From Nymphalis io (taxonomy: Eukaryota > Arthropoda > Insecta > Lepidoptera > Nymphalidae), in assembly GCF_905147045.1 (NCBI RefSeq), contig NC_065918.1, positions 2,418,001-2,482,000 on the forward strand: a DNA stretch of 64,000 bases, given 5' to 3'. The notes under the pieces are model-generated. The model made no database searches. It was given only the letters and a program-made list of their open reading frames with translations, and was not told the DNA's origin. Positions 34,367 through 45,869 of the stretch are shown piece after piece (positions within the stretch are counted from its first letter, which is position 1; each line of letters opens with the position of its first letter). The position numbers and the translations under genes were made by a program.

Positions 34367-35732
34367 GATCCATAGCCATGAACAATGACTCATGAACAAC
34401 CGGCCAGTCGTACAAACGAAGCTGACATTATTATTAAGTTATTGTTGCCATCGTATGAAATTAATATTTTTAAAATAATTATATATATAAATATATTTTA
34501 AATTTAGTTAAAAAATTACGCTGTGTTTTAAACAACAGCATGCTATGAGCGGAATTAATAAATTATTATTACTCGTGCAGTCATGGATTGCACCGCAAAT
34601 TCCTGAGGTATTTCGAAACTGTTTTTACAGATGCTTACAGGAGGAAGTGATGTAATTATGCGTAGCATTAAGTCGAGTATTATAAAAAGATAAAGAGGTA
34701 TGATGCAGGCACTAATTTGTTCACGCGGTCGAGTGCCGCTGGCCACCTCGACTACGGTGGAGCTATTTTACTTCACAATAGGGTTATCCTTGTTCCTTTT
34801 GTTAACAAATTATGTATTGAATTATATCAGACAGTAAATGTTTTTAATGATACTATTTTTCTCTCCAACTAAATTTAAATTTTTTCTTAAAGTGAATACA
34901 TAAGACCAAGTACAGATTAATAAAATAAAAATCAAAGCGAACTATATCAAGAAGGCGCTTACAACATTAAATTAAACGTCATTCCACACTGGCTCGTAAC
35001 ATAGATTAGATAAAAACTGTCTAGAAACACAGTAGTAACTTTTTCTCAAGAAAATTACATCTTCGACTAGATATCTACATTTTTTTTTATATATATATAA
35101 TTATATATAAAAAATATAAGTAGAAATGATATTATAATAATGTTGAGCACATTTAAATGAAACTGTTTTTTTTTATTTTACACGAGATTAAAAAAAAACA
35201 TTTTCGCTTCCAGATTATTTATCAGTTAAAATTTACTGATCATATATTTATGGTCGAAGACTATAAAACACCTTTCATAATAAATACAACAGTTTTCAAA
35301 CTTTATAGCATTAACAATAAAATGTTTTTCAGCCATTTTCAAGCTGGCTAAGTGATTTTCATATAAACATAAATTATGAATGCTAGATTATTTTATTATT
35401 TCAAAAACGTTTGAACACGGTTTAAAAGCGAGTGACAATCGTGTTTACAAGTGCTCGAGAGTGTCTTGTCTAGCATCTTAAGAGAAAACCACTAAGGAGA
35501 TTCTATCTAAAATAAAACACTGCAAAGCTTTACATCGGAGGCGTTCTATTTTAATATTCTTCACTAAGAATTTTAATCTCATATTTTGTATTAATTAGAT
35601 GCATAATAAATATTAGTTTCATATATGCAATAATAAATATTAGTTTTTTTTAAATTAGTTTAGTTTTAAAATTAAATATAATTAATAATTTAAAACGTAT
35701 CGACTTCGTTCAATTCCTACGGAAGTTGGCAA
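34367..35732. other. AT-rich interval, no supported gene
   Basis: The block at 34710-34760 ('cacgcggtcgagtgccgctg', 'cacctcgactacggtgg') is GC-rich and not explained by any repeat seen here. No clear splice sites flank it. Confidence 0.4.
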
Positions 35733-35885
35733 TTACAATCCCGTGCCACGGAAATAAAGTAAAGCTGTTGGTAATATGTTTGAACTTTGTCTAGTCCTGT
35801 CGGATCGTTCCCTCGGATTATGAGAGCGTCTATACGTATATTTCCTGCTAGTTTCCCTTTAAAACATCTACTAGCCGTAATTGGC
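35733..35885 (+). repeat. Diverged SINE-C body
   Basis: 'aatcccgtgccacggaaata', 'agctgttggtaatatgtttg' and 'tcctgtcggatcgttccc', then 'cggattatgagagcg', parallel the complement of 28513-28650. The tRNA head is lost. The minus-strand frame here is a by-product. Confidence 0.6.
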
Positions 35886-36245
35886 CAGGAAATCTTCAAT
35901 TTATGTTAAAAAAAAATGTTGTTTACGGAGCACGATATTATTGCCGCGACCAATGAGTGACTACATTTTTAGAAAGTCTATTTGAAATTTTAGAAATTAA
36001 AGATATTGCCTTTGGGATATCCCATCGGATACTTTGCTAGTTTTTTTTTAAAACATATCAATGTAATTTGAATTATAGGTGCAAAATAAGTCTATAAAAA
36101 GCTTTTTGACGGTTCATATCACAACTCTCTTAGTTGTTATTATTTTATGTTGATATTTACATTTAAAATATAAAAAACACAAAAGATTCATTGAAAAAAA
36201 ATAGTAATAGTACAACTCATTGAATGTAGCTTAATGAAAGGTAAC
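35886..36245. other. AT-rich interval, nothing recognised
   Basis: No repeat or coding signal between the SINE-C and SINE-A remnants. Confidence 0.5.
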
Positions 36246-36390
36246 TTATTACACAACGCCAATTGGAGAAAACGTATGAAGCTGAATATCATACAACACA
36301 TGTAGGCTTCCCCACAATATTTTCCATGAACACGGAGCATGATATGAAAATGCAAAGCACTAATCGAGCGTCTGAAAACTCAACGGTGTA
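36246..36390 (-). repeat. Decayed SINE-A
   Basis: 'acacatgtaggcttcccc', 'atattttccatgaacacgga' and 'gcatgatatgaaaatgcaaa' follow SINE-A landmarks in order. Confidence 0.45.
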
Positions 36391-37584
36391 AACGGACGCT
36401 ACTCACTCTTCAGCCGGAAATTGGTTAAAACGGTTATAATATTCACTCTATGCTCTATTTATCTCTACCAATATTACAAATGCGTAAGTAATTGATCAAT
36501 TCTTATAGAATATGAAGCAAACATGATCCTTATGGAAGTACATAGATTGTATAAGCTGCTTGTTTTTAAAATGGACCACATGCAAAAAATATTCATTTAT
36601 TATTTGTATAACATAGTAGTTGTCGCAGTGAATTATAATTATTTTTCACAAATATAATTATTCGAATTATAATTATAGAAATCGTGCGTTACGAATTACA
36701 GGTGAATCGATTTTTGTGTTTAAATAAGTCAATTTTAAAAATTAGTACATGTATAGTGGAATAGCGAATGTTTTGCGCACGAAAGTGTCTTCCCTATATC
36801 CTGCAAATTTTATTATCTATGCCGGTGGCATAAAAAAAATGTAAAGACGTATTTTTACATCCATATTTTTATAAATGACGATAAAAAAATTTAATCGACC
36901 TAATCACTAAACAATGAAAAATAACTAAATTTTATTTTGTTTCAAACGCTTTTGTATGGAACATTTACAGAAGTGTCTCGAAGTAGAAATAAATACTTCG
37001 CGGTATAACCCGTTTCGAAGTCAGGGCGGTATTGTATATATTAAAACAATATATTTTCTTATCAGCACAACACTTCTTATTTATTTAGCAGGTATTATGT
37101 TGCATATCTATGAGTTTTATATTCATCCGAATCAAAACCGAAATATACGAAATTTCACATTTACAGCATATAATATCACCTACTATGGGATATATTATAA
37201 TAATTATTATTTTATTTTTTCCATTGATACGTCTTATAAATTTAAATAATATAGTTAGTCATACGATTCCATAAAAGTTGTCGATCGATTAATATAACCA
37301 CAACGTTCATGTCCGTGGTTACTGACAATGTTAACAATAATGGCTTAGCGTGCTCACTAAAGCACCATGGTAAATACACACCGCAAGACAATAATTATAA
37401 AAATATAATTTTTAATACCTCCATAAATGCTGAGTACGTTTGTGTGCAAATGTACTAGGGGTGTGGTACAAAAAAATTAACGTAAATTATCTTTGCGTCA
37501 TTTATGTTTCACTGAAAAGTTAAATATGAAATTTGATTTTAAAATTTTCGAACATCTTTATATATGCATATATGTACAAATTAA
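36391..37584. other. AT-rich interval, no supported gene
   Basis: The 97-codon frame at 36956-37249 (+) is rich in Ile/Tyr/Asn, as AT-rich chance frames are, and has no splice or domain support. Confidence 0.45.
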
Positions 37585-37847
37585 CAGCCTATAAAACCTC
37601 CCTACTAAAGCATACACCTTAGGGTTTCGATCTTATCGTCGATACAATGTGAAAAAATGTATTCAAATATGGCAAATCTTCAGGCAGGTCTCCTCGCAAT
37701 ATTCTACTTTACCTTCGCACCGAGAATAATTTATAATAAAAATATAAATTAAACACATGATAATTTAGTGATGACCCGGGATTAAGCCTATCACCATCAG
37801 TCCAGACTTAAAATTTCTGGCCACTGGACTATTTCGGCGCTAGTGAA
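37585..37847 (-). repeat. Diverged but full-length SINE-A
   Basis: From 'cagcctataaaacctcccta' via 'ggcaggtctcctcgcaatat' and 'gatgacccgggattaagcct' (box-B region) to 'ggccactggactatttcggc' (tRNA head). Confidence 0.6.
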
Positions 37848-37924
37848 TACGTTCTTATTAAAAATCGAAGTACAAGTTTTTTACTACTAAATAATATAAA
37901 AAGCTGAGTAGGTTCGCATATTAT

Positions 37925-38005
37925 AGGCAGTGACGTAGCTATCGGCTAGGAGGGCAATGCGGCCCCTGAAGGTTAGGTCCCTCGGGGCAATATATTAAAA
38001 TTAAA
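37925..38005. other. Unclassified GC-rich fragment
   Basis: 'gtgacgtagctatcggctag' and 'aatgcggcccctgaaggtta' contrast with the AT-rich flanks and look like a piece of a dispersed element. No second copy in this window. Confidence 0.25.
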
Positions 38006-38639
38006 AAAATTGCAACGCTTATTTATTATACCAAATAATAGATTCATACTTGCATATAACTTATCGGATGCGATATATATGGTGTCATGTCAACCGCATA
38101 GCTACGCAACTGATTTCGCAATTCGAAATAGAGCAGTATGACATAGATTGTAACAAAAAATAATAGACGAATTCCGCCCACTCAAGAAACAAGTACTTTT
38201 AATCTCCTATTATACGATCCTGTATTAGAAAGTTCAACGCTTAAAGACACTGTCACTACTGAGCTAGTTCAGAGACAATGTAATCATTATAACTTAGATT
38301 AACTGTGAAATTGTTCAAGTTTTAATGATACAAGTTAAATATTCAATGAACTTTAACATTGCTTATTAACATACTGTGTTAGTAGGAAATTACCTGCCTC
38401 TAAATTTTCCTCTACTTAACTAAAGCCTTATGTATAAAAGAGATTATATTGGAGTTTATACCACAACGCCGTTCCAAAGCAGAACGGTGGTTTTACACAT
38501 GAGGAAGATTTTTATCCGACACAATATGAAAGTTTCCTTTCGATGTTTTTGTTGTGTTGTAAACACACGGCGCTGACCGTAATAAATGGGTTAAGGCCAA
38601 CAGTATGATTTTGATAATTAATGTAGATATATCGATTAG

Positions 38640-39130
38640 TATGAAATGCCTGCCCCCCTTTTACAAGCGGGCGGCACGCAAGCTAAAACTGTTAAAATAA
38701 AATGATAAAGAAAACCTATCAAATTGGCTCGTAATTTAATTAATAGTAATAAAGTATTTCTAAAAGAAATTCGGACACGGTTAATTAAAATGCTAATCTT
38801 AATTTATAGTATATTAAATCGATTCTATTTTTTCTTGGTTGTATCACTCTTGTCAGATGACGTTTGCTACTTCTCTGTTTGCAGTAAAGTTCACTGATAA
38901 AAATCACCTCATACAGCAGATTCGATTTTATCAATCCGTCGCATGGGCGTTCTCCCACACGCTTGGATGCCTTCGACATTGCTGTTTGCGTCAAGGCGCT
39001 CTATATATAGTTATTCCCTCGCTGTAACACTATCTCTAACAAACACATTGAACATCCGACACGGCCTTAGAGACTATAAGAAGAGTGTGGCGTTGCCATT
39101 TTGCTATCTCTAAGCTAATACTGAAAACTC
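38640..39130. other. Unclassified moderately GC-rich region
   Basis: It has two blocks, around 38650-38690 (cccccttttacaagcgggcg) and 38930-39005 (gcatgggcgttctcccacac). Opposing frames of 62 and 69 codons overlap here (38839-39027 and 38785-38994), but neither has recognisable motifs. 'ctctgtttgcag' at 38875-38886 is acceptor-like, without a clear partner donor. It may be a decayed transposon. Confidence 0.3.
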
Positions 39131-39579
39131 ATCAAAAAAGTCCAATAACTTTTTAGTGACGAGAACTGGTATTTGAATTTTAAGTCGTCGGGATTTACAA
39201 GTTTATAAGTTAGCAATTTGGTCAACATGGCATTTAATAAATTAGTAAAATTATATTAAGTATCTCGACAAGGTATTTTTTCATTGTATTAGGTAGGCGG
39301 TAAATATTCCCGGTAAAGCTTTTTCACAAATGTAACTTAATTATATCTGAATGTACGTAAATAAAAAAATAGCAACAATAAACTACATATTTCAGGGGCT
39401 CAAAACTAGCCATTGCTCAGTGTAAGTATTATTAGTACACAGTACTTTTTTGTTTTTATAGATATATTTCATTATCTTTTTAATTACTTACCCTTTCCAA
39501 TGCTTATGTTTCCATGATAAATCTAACTAACCGACTACATAAATCCAAAAAATCAAAGTAGTAAGTTATTATTCTACTA

Positions 39580-39735
39580 AGCGTCAATAGTGCAATGCTT
39601 TTCGAATGATGTAACGATGAAAAGTAGCAGGTTCGATCCTGACCCCTTGAGTTATTGACGTCCCCACTCCTAATACAAGCTTTACGTTTAATTGGAGGGG
39701 TAAAGAGGAGTATTAGTAATTCTTATTTACCCTTC
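39580..39735 (+). repeat. SINE-E: tRNA-like box B with conserved body
   Basis: 'gcaggttcgatcctgacccc' fits a pol III box B. It is followed by 'cactcctaatacaagcttta' and 'gtttaattggaggggtaaag', a body typical of a lepidopteran short repeat. The box-A side is weak. Confidence 0.5.
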
Positions 39736-39789
39736 CTATTATTCACCATTATGCTTTTAAAAAAAAAAGGTACTGTCTAAAGCTAGTGT

Positions 39790-39880
39790 ACGGTGAAGAT
39801 CAAAGTAAGTTATGTTTCTTGAGTCTGTAATTAAACTGGCTCACTGTTTTAATACGTAACAGCAATCCTGTGAACATTGT
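39790..39880 (-). repeat. SINE-B fragment
   Basis: 'agttatgtttcttgagtctg' and 'aattaaactggctcactg' match the SINE-B middle only. Confidence 0.38.
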
Positions 39881-40343
39881 GTTGTTTGTATTACTTTAGA
39901 AGGTTTTGATATATATACATTATAGATACATAAATACATTTACTTCAGATTCCACTCGAAACATGTTTATTCCATAGACATGTAGATTTCAAAATTAAAT
40001 CATATGCAGCTCTAGAGAACCGAGGCATTGTACGCTTTGTCAAGTTAAGATAGTAGCTTAGGGAGGATTATTTTGAAGGGGATGTAAATTAGATTAGTTT
40101 ATCTGGACACGTACGCTTATCATAGCGAAAGCCTTCGAGAATGAATGTTTAACATGTTTTAATATTATATCATAAATGCTCGAAAAAAAAACACCAATTC
40201 TTAGACTGTTCACTGACTTTTAAATAAATGTTTCTGTTCTCGTATATAATGTAGTACTTGAGCGGTATGTACTTAAAACATTACAAAACTGAAAAGGTCC
40301 ACACAAAACGAAATCTCTCCTCAAATGTGCTATTCTATTCTAA

Positions 40344-41625
40344 TAGGTCCTTACATATGAAATTGGCGTTTTGTACGGGAGGAATATTAAGTCAATTTTT
40401 TTTTGTAAAATATATTTAATTAATCAAAGTACGCACCGTTGTTATCTATGCACTTTTGCCATTTCATAGGTAGTTCAATGATCCCTTTACTAAAAAAACC
40501 TTGGGGACGAGAATCAATAAACTCTTCGAAGGCGGTTTGGACTGCCGCATCGGAGTTGAATTTTTTTTCTTGTAAGAAGTTGTCCAAATTCCGGAAAAAA
40601 TGGTAATCTGTTGGAGCAAGGTCCGGAGAGTAAGGTGGATGTCGCAGACATTCCAATTGTAGCTCATCTAACTTAGTGGTTGTTTGTTGTGCAGTGTGTG
40701 GTCTTGCGTTGTCGTGAAGCAGCAGTGGCCTAGAGCGATTGACCAATCTCGGTTGTTTAGCAGCTAGTTCTTCCTTCATGTTTTGCAGTTGCTGACAATA
40801 GTTATCTCCCGTAATCGTTTGGCCAGATTTTAGAAAGCTGTATTGAACGACACCGGCGCTAGTCCACGAAACACTCACAAGTAACTTTTCTTTTTCAAGT
40901 CAATTTTCGTTTAGGGAAGTATTTGGCTGGGTCTCCAGGGTTCAGTCATTGCGACGATCGCTTCCGATTATCGTACAGTATCCACTTTTCATCACAAGTA
41001 ATGATTCGATTTAAAATCCCTTCATTATTGTGTTGGTTGAGCAAAGTAACACAGCAGTCGACGCGTGTTTGCAAGTTCGATTCACTCAATTTATGAGGTA
41101 CCCATCGTTCAAGTTTTTTTTACTTTCCCGATTTGCTTCAAGTGGATTAAAACAGTTTTATCACTTACCCCGAAGCCTGCAGCTATCTCTGAAATGCTTT
41201 GTGATGAATCTGCTTCCACAATAGCCTTCTTTTTCCACTTTGGTCTCCGGCCGTCCACGGGATTTATTCTGAAGGTCGAAATTTTCAGAACGAAAACGTT
41301 GTAACCAAAAGCGTACCCTGCTTTCTTTTGCGACACCAGCGCCGTACACATCATTATTCCTTCGAGCTGTTTCTGCAGCACTGGTGCCACGGTAGAACTC
41401 GTACTCGCAAATATACCGATATTTCATGTTTTCCATTGTGCGGTAATATTCGACGCCAAAGATAAAATAATGAGGAAAAAACAAATAAATGACTGTTTTC
41501 AAAACTCAAAAGTACCAGCTAAATGAATTTACAAATTTGAATTTGGAATTCTTAACCAAAGAGGAGATAGATTCAGATCAAAGTGGTCAGTACGACAAAA
41601 TGCTAATTTCATATGTAAGGACCTA
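40344..41625 (-). mobile_element. Mariner-family DNA transposon, full length but inactive
   Basis: It is bounded by terminal inverted repeats of about 32-36 bp: 'taggtccttacatatgaaat' starting at 40344, and its near-perfect complement ending at 41625. Only a few mismatches and a small indel separate the arms. TA dinucleotides form the outermost bases, in line with TA target duplication. The total length of about 1.28 kb is usual for mariner. The internal transposase gene is broken (next entry). The good TIRs with a damaged ORF suggest a fairly old copy that may still be recognised by a transposase supplied elsewhere. Confidence 0.93.
40420..41436 (-). pseudogene. Broken mariner transposase (DD34D type)
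   Basis: The minus-strand frame starts MENMKYRYICEYEFYRGTSA, the N-terminal helix-turn-helix region. After about 70 codons a frameshift near 41220-41300 is needed to reach the second helix-turn-helix (ISEIAAGFGVSDKTVLIHLK). The catalytic core follows: first Asp in TCDEKW, second in HDNARPH, third in APTDYHFF. There are 34 residues between the second and third Asp, the classic mariner spacing. Two in-frame stops lie between the first and second Asp (after RSSQ and after KRKLT). The last 152 codons (40878-40420) are open. All three catalytic residues survive, but the protein cannot be made as a whole. The subfamily is not assigned. Confidence 0.92.
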
Positions 41626-41629
41626 ATAT

Positions 41630-41720
41630 TTGTGGGACGCGACGACGGCAGGCATTCATGCCTGTAATTTGCGATTACATGTGTCGCCTTCGCATGTCGC
41701 ATATAAGCAGAGAAGACGTT
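41630..41720. other. GC-rich palindromic stretch beside the mariner
   Basis: caggcat tc atgcctg (perfect 7-bp arms) lies in 'gacgcgacgacggcaggc', followed by 'gtcgccttcgcatgtcgc' and the TATA-like 'gcatataag'. Outside the mariner TIR. Possible promoter or part of an older element. Confidence 0.3.
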
Positions 41721-41888
41721 TTGTAAATTTGACGTGAAATTGCTTTAATACTGACACGACAAGTATACCACATGTAATAATATTATCGGTGAATATTGTA
41801 TTTCGTTTTCTCCAACGGTTCTCATCGATACTTATCTTGAGAGTTATTTCCTTACAGAATACCTTCGATACGAATTTTTACAGTTATT

Positions 41889-41890
<2 letters not shown>

Positions 41891-41926
<36 letters not shown>

Positions 41927-41928
41927 TA
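41891..41928. repeat. (TA)n microsatellite
   Basis: A TA run interrupted once by 'ac' near its right end. Confidence 0.9.
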
Positions 41929-42519
41929 CTAAATATGCATTTTTTTTAATACTCGGAATATCACATCGGAAGATCCATAAAGAAAAGAAATATAGAGACA
42001 TTATATTATATTATTGATTAATATAAACAATTAAGTCAACGATATATTTATTAAGTGTTATATTAAATTCAATAGAAAAATGCGAAACAGTTAAAATTAA
42101 AATGCAAAAAATTATATTTCGGTAAAATAATTTATAATAATATGTTCCGAAACATGTAAACTGATATATAGTACCGATATAAAGTCTTAAATAAACAAAT
42201 AGCAGAAATTACTTTCAGTATATCAAGTTAACGCAACGTTGAAAATATTTTTTTCGGTTCATCTACATTACAAGTTAAGTCCACTATGTTGGCAGCACCA
42301 AGTGACGCATAAATTGAAGTTACAAACATGGATTACAGTTGTTTGACACTCATGAGTGGATTATAGTTTGAAAAAAAAAATTGAAAAATATTTTTGAAAG
42401 TAATTTGACCATAAAATATAAAACGAAAAATATTATAGGAAACGACTGTACTTATATATCTACAGGATAAGTAAAGTCAAATAAACGACTTTGACATTGA
42501 ATTGACGCGATATAAGTCG
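41929..42519. other. AT-rich interval, nothing recognised
   Basis: No repeat or coding signal between the microsatellite and the LINE 3' end. Confidence 0.5.
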
Positions 42520-42731
42520 AGATCTTGAATAATCTAGGATATTCACAACAACCCGGGTTCCTTCAAACGAGGCGTGAAGAGGCATCTTTCGGGCCGGCAA
42601 GGCGAGGGCGGCTAGTGCAAAACATTCTTCCCGACTGTACTGGCCGTCGTCGCGTTTGGACTCTACTACCACTTACCATCAGGTGGAGTAGAGTCATTTG
42701 CCCTCCAGCTAAATATAAAAAAAAAAAAACA
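42520..42731 (+). mobile_element. 5'-truncated LINE: last codons, 3' UTR and poly(A)
   Basis: Plus strand: a short open frame reads IHNNPGSFKRGVKRHLSGRQ and ends at a TAG (about 42616). This fits the C-terminal signature of jockey/CR1-like LINE reverse transcriptases (FK..V.R.L). A GC-rich 3' UTR follows ('gtactggccgtcgtcgcgtt', 'accacttaccatcaggtgg') and ends in a run of about 12 A at 42718-42729. The rest of the element is absent, as usual for LINE insertions truncated during reverse transcription. The opposing frame at 42460-42672 is not a gene. The clade is not certain. Confidence 0.75.
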
Positions 42732-43504
42732 ATGTGGATACGTGAAAAAATGTCGTCGAAGTTGTTATCGGAATTTTCGAAGTGAAATTAAAGTGAATAT
42801 GAGTAGTTCAGTGGAATAGTGTTGTGTATAAACAAAGGTATATTCATCAAGAATTTGAACTAGTGCATAATACAGACGAGCTATTATCAGATGCCTTGGA
42901 ATTCTGTAGTCTCTCTAAAGGTTTGTTCACCTTTACTTCTTCTTTGATTAGCAACGGCTATAATATGATATATAAAAATAAAAAGTGTTTTGTATATTGC
43001 GTTTGAACGCGGTCATATCAAATGTACACATCAATTAAAAAGTATTATTACGCGGGTAAAAACCATGCGGAGATGCTACTAGTAAAGCGAATCCTCCACA
43101 GAGTTTGTATTGTATATAATCTGTCGCTTACACGCTTTTATATCTGAAAAATACCTCCAAGAAAGTATACTGAAAAGTCAACAAACACGTGCAAATACGA
43201 CTTACGGTCTGTATATTTATTTTACAACTATATAAGAAAAGAGAAGCAACTTTGAGATATTATATTTTAATATTTATTACGAAATACGTTTTCTATGCAA
43301 GAATAAATTATGATAATGTGAATATGAAAATTGTATGCGTTTCGTTTTATAAATTTTTTAATAAGTATTCTTGCCTACTATCTGATATCGATGTCTGATA
43401 TCTTATAAATAGATAAATGGATAGCTTTATTATAAACAAGACAAAGAGTTACAAATATAAAATCAAAAGAAAAATGGAAATTAATATAAACTAAGCTTAA
43501 ATTA
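42732..43504. other. AT-rich interval, nothing recognised
   Basis: Short frames at 42824-43006 and 43189-43398 have no domain, start-context or splice support. Confidence 0.45.
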
Positions 43505-43840
43505 TCACTACAATTTATAAAAGGAACACCCCACCACGTCTATCTGTCTGTCTGACTGCGATAAACTACAGAACAGATTTTCATACGGTTTTCAACAACG
43601 AACGGATTGATTCATGATAAAGGTTTACGTGTATAATTTATTACGGCTTCGTGTAAATTGGCTTTAGTATGACGATAATTGTTAAAGATTTTGGAAATAG
43701 TCATGCCAACTAGGAAATTTACTCAATTTAATTTAGAGTAAGACATTTTTTTTTTAATATTATATATTATGATATAAACGGTTTATATAGACCCTTATTA
43801 TACACCGGCGAAACCGGAACGGGTCACTAGTTTTATAATA
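43505..43840 (+). repeat. Dispersed repeat family H, longer copy
   Basis: 'cgtctatctgtctgtctgac' and 'acagaacagattttcatacg' start it, and 'ccggcgaaaccggaacgggt' with 'cactagt' ends it; the latter is the usual right end of this class of insect repeat. Class unknown. Confidence 0.5.
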
Positions 43841-44024
43841 AATTTAAAAAATATACTCTAAATTGTGGCTGCGCAACAACGTGTCGTTGCAAAGAACTGA
43901 ACACTTAGCTTATTTTGTTGACGTCCCGAGAATATTAGCATGTTGAAGATTTTAATCATTTCGAACTCACCTTTGAACGTGCTAAACTCATATTTTATTA
44001 GTCCGCTTTGAAAACATATTTTTG

Positions 44025-44155
44025 AAATATATGACCCATTTATAGATAAATATACAATACCGGCTGAGTAGTTACATCATAAAAGCGTAACAAACAGACA
44101 AATAAAATAAGAAAGAAAGTCATTTTCACATTTATAATATTAGTAAGGATATAAC
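44025..44155 (-). repeat. Family H, opposite-strand fragment
   Basis: 'agcgtaacaaacagacaaat' and 'tcacatttataatattagta' are the usual complement-strand end of the family. Confidence 0.45.
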
Positions 44156-44223
44156 ATGACGCTACAGTCCCACGGACCAGTAACATTTAAATCAGGTGGA
44201 ACCATGCAGAGCAGCGATAATAC

Positions 44224-44520
44224 TTACTGTGGTAGGGCTTTGTGCAAGCTCGTCTGGGTAGGTACCACCCCACCCACTCGTCAGATATTCTACCGCAAAA
44301 CAACAGTAGTTAGTATTGTTGTGTTCCGGTTTAAAGGGTTAGTGAGCCAGTGTAATTAAAGGCACAAGGGAGTTAACATCTTAGTTCCCAAAGTTGGTGG
44401 CGCATTAGTGATGTAAGTTAACATTTCTTAAAACGCCAATGTCTATGGGCGTTGGTGAATACTTACCTTTAGGTGGCCTAAACGCTCGTCCGCCTTCCTA
44501 TTCTATAAAATACAATAATC
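44224..44520 (+). repeat. SINE-B, full length and well conserved
   Basis: Complete from the head (gtggtagggctttgtgcaag) through 'ctgggtaggtaccacc', 'gttgtgttccggtttaaagg', 'caatgtctatgggcgttggt' and 'acgctcgtccgccttcctat' to the tail 'tctataaaata'. One of the two best copies in the window. Confidence 0.88.
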
Positions 44521-44889
44521 TAGCCCTCTGGAGGTTTGATAAAGAAAACATGAGCAATCTTAATAACTTCGTTTGTACATACTTATAATACGCGGAGACT
44601 ATTATACTTCCCCTTGAGCCCCTTTTATTTTTAGCCATGAAATATATCACATATTGTTACTTTATTAATTATAACACATATTCCTTTGTTAATTATTATT
44701 TTTATACAGTTCCCCTTATGATATTCTATAAGTAGCAGCCTGTAAAGATTTCACAGGTGACAGCTTTTCATCCGATACCTTATACTTCTGAGGTATCTAA
44801 GTATTTTACTCTTTGATTATTTTTCTTCGACCTTGGAAACTGCACTATGCGATTGCAATGACTAATTAACAGAAACGATTTTGCCGATT

Positions 44890-44935
44890 CGACGTGGCTA
44901 TAAAAAGCGGCCGTAACCGCACTTTACTTATTTCA
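44890..44935 (+). promoter_or_regulatory. Possible TATA promoter
   Basis: 'gtggctataaaaagcggccg' is a strong TATA-box match in a locally GC-rich setting, with pyrimidine-rich starts about 30 bases downstream. No transcript downstream is supported. Confidence 0.2.
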
Positions 44936-45204
44936 ACGTGTTCGTAAAGCAACATCGCTTGTTTTACTAAAACATTACAAACACGTTTTATACAAAGACA
45001 AAACCCGCAAACAACTCTAACGTGTCAATATAGTTGCATTACTAAGAAAATAATATATGCAGGAGGTGTTTAATTCTTCAGTGCGGGCGGTGTACAGAAA
45101 TTACTTTGATGTGAAACTTAAAATTGACATGTGAACGCACATGTATTTGCAAATATAATCGAATAGGTACTACTGTATAAATTGATTTGCTCGGCTTTCT
45201 CAAA

Positions 45205-45412
45205 TAAATAAATAAAACACAAACACACAAACACGTGACCCACACACACTTAGCCCCCGTGTGTGGTGGAGCAAATGTTATTTTCTATGTTATTTTCTGT
45301 ACCCTCGATAACGTGAATGCAAAATTTCATTTTTATCGGTTGGGAAGTTAAGATATTAAAGCGGTAACAAACAAATTCACTTTCGTCTTTATAGTATTAG
45401 TATGAATTAGGT
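45205..45412 (-). repeat. Family H, opposite-strand copy
   Basis: 'gcaaaatttcatttttatcg' is the counterpart of the gattttgatgaaatttgg core. 'gtaacaaacaaattcacttt' and 'tatagtattagtatga' end it. Preceded by (caaa)-rich sequence. Confidence 0.48.
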
Positions 45413-45869
45413 CGATTTTAACACACATAAATGAAAAATGAAATCATTTGTGGAAAAGTACTAGATTCTTTTGTATGCTATGAGGGTTAATAAAGAATTA
45501 ACGGTAGTTTAATAATACGCTTTGGGGTTAAAGCGATCGCCTCGATAAAAAATCCGTAAGTTTGAAAATCGTGAACACTTTAAAAGCAATAATACCACTA
45601 CGTTTCTTTCTCGGATTTTTTAAATGCAATGTTTTTCTATTTTGTATTCGTTTCAGAATATCTTTATTGTTCCTATTGATTTTGGCTCAACCGTAGCTTA
45701 AGTATAACGAGAACATTTAGCAAGATACCGAGAACAATTTCCAGTTATGTACATGACTTATTTTGTGATTAATGTGTGAGTGAGTGTAATATTTTATTTT
45801 TAGCTTTTAAGTGGACACACACAATCAAATAAATGTTGAGCATATTTGCTTTATTAAGAGACGGTTTCT

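Noticed and set aside
39394..39419. 26-nt block with good acceptor (catatttcag) and donor (gtaagtat) on the plus strand
   Set aside because: Too short to judge, with no partner exon in phase. Such pairs arise by chance in 64 kb.
43970..44010. Minus-strand block between cttttcaaag-like and gtgagttc sites
   Set aside because: Weak acceptor, AT-rich content and no phase partner.
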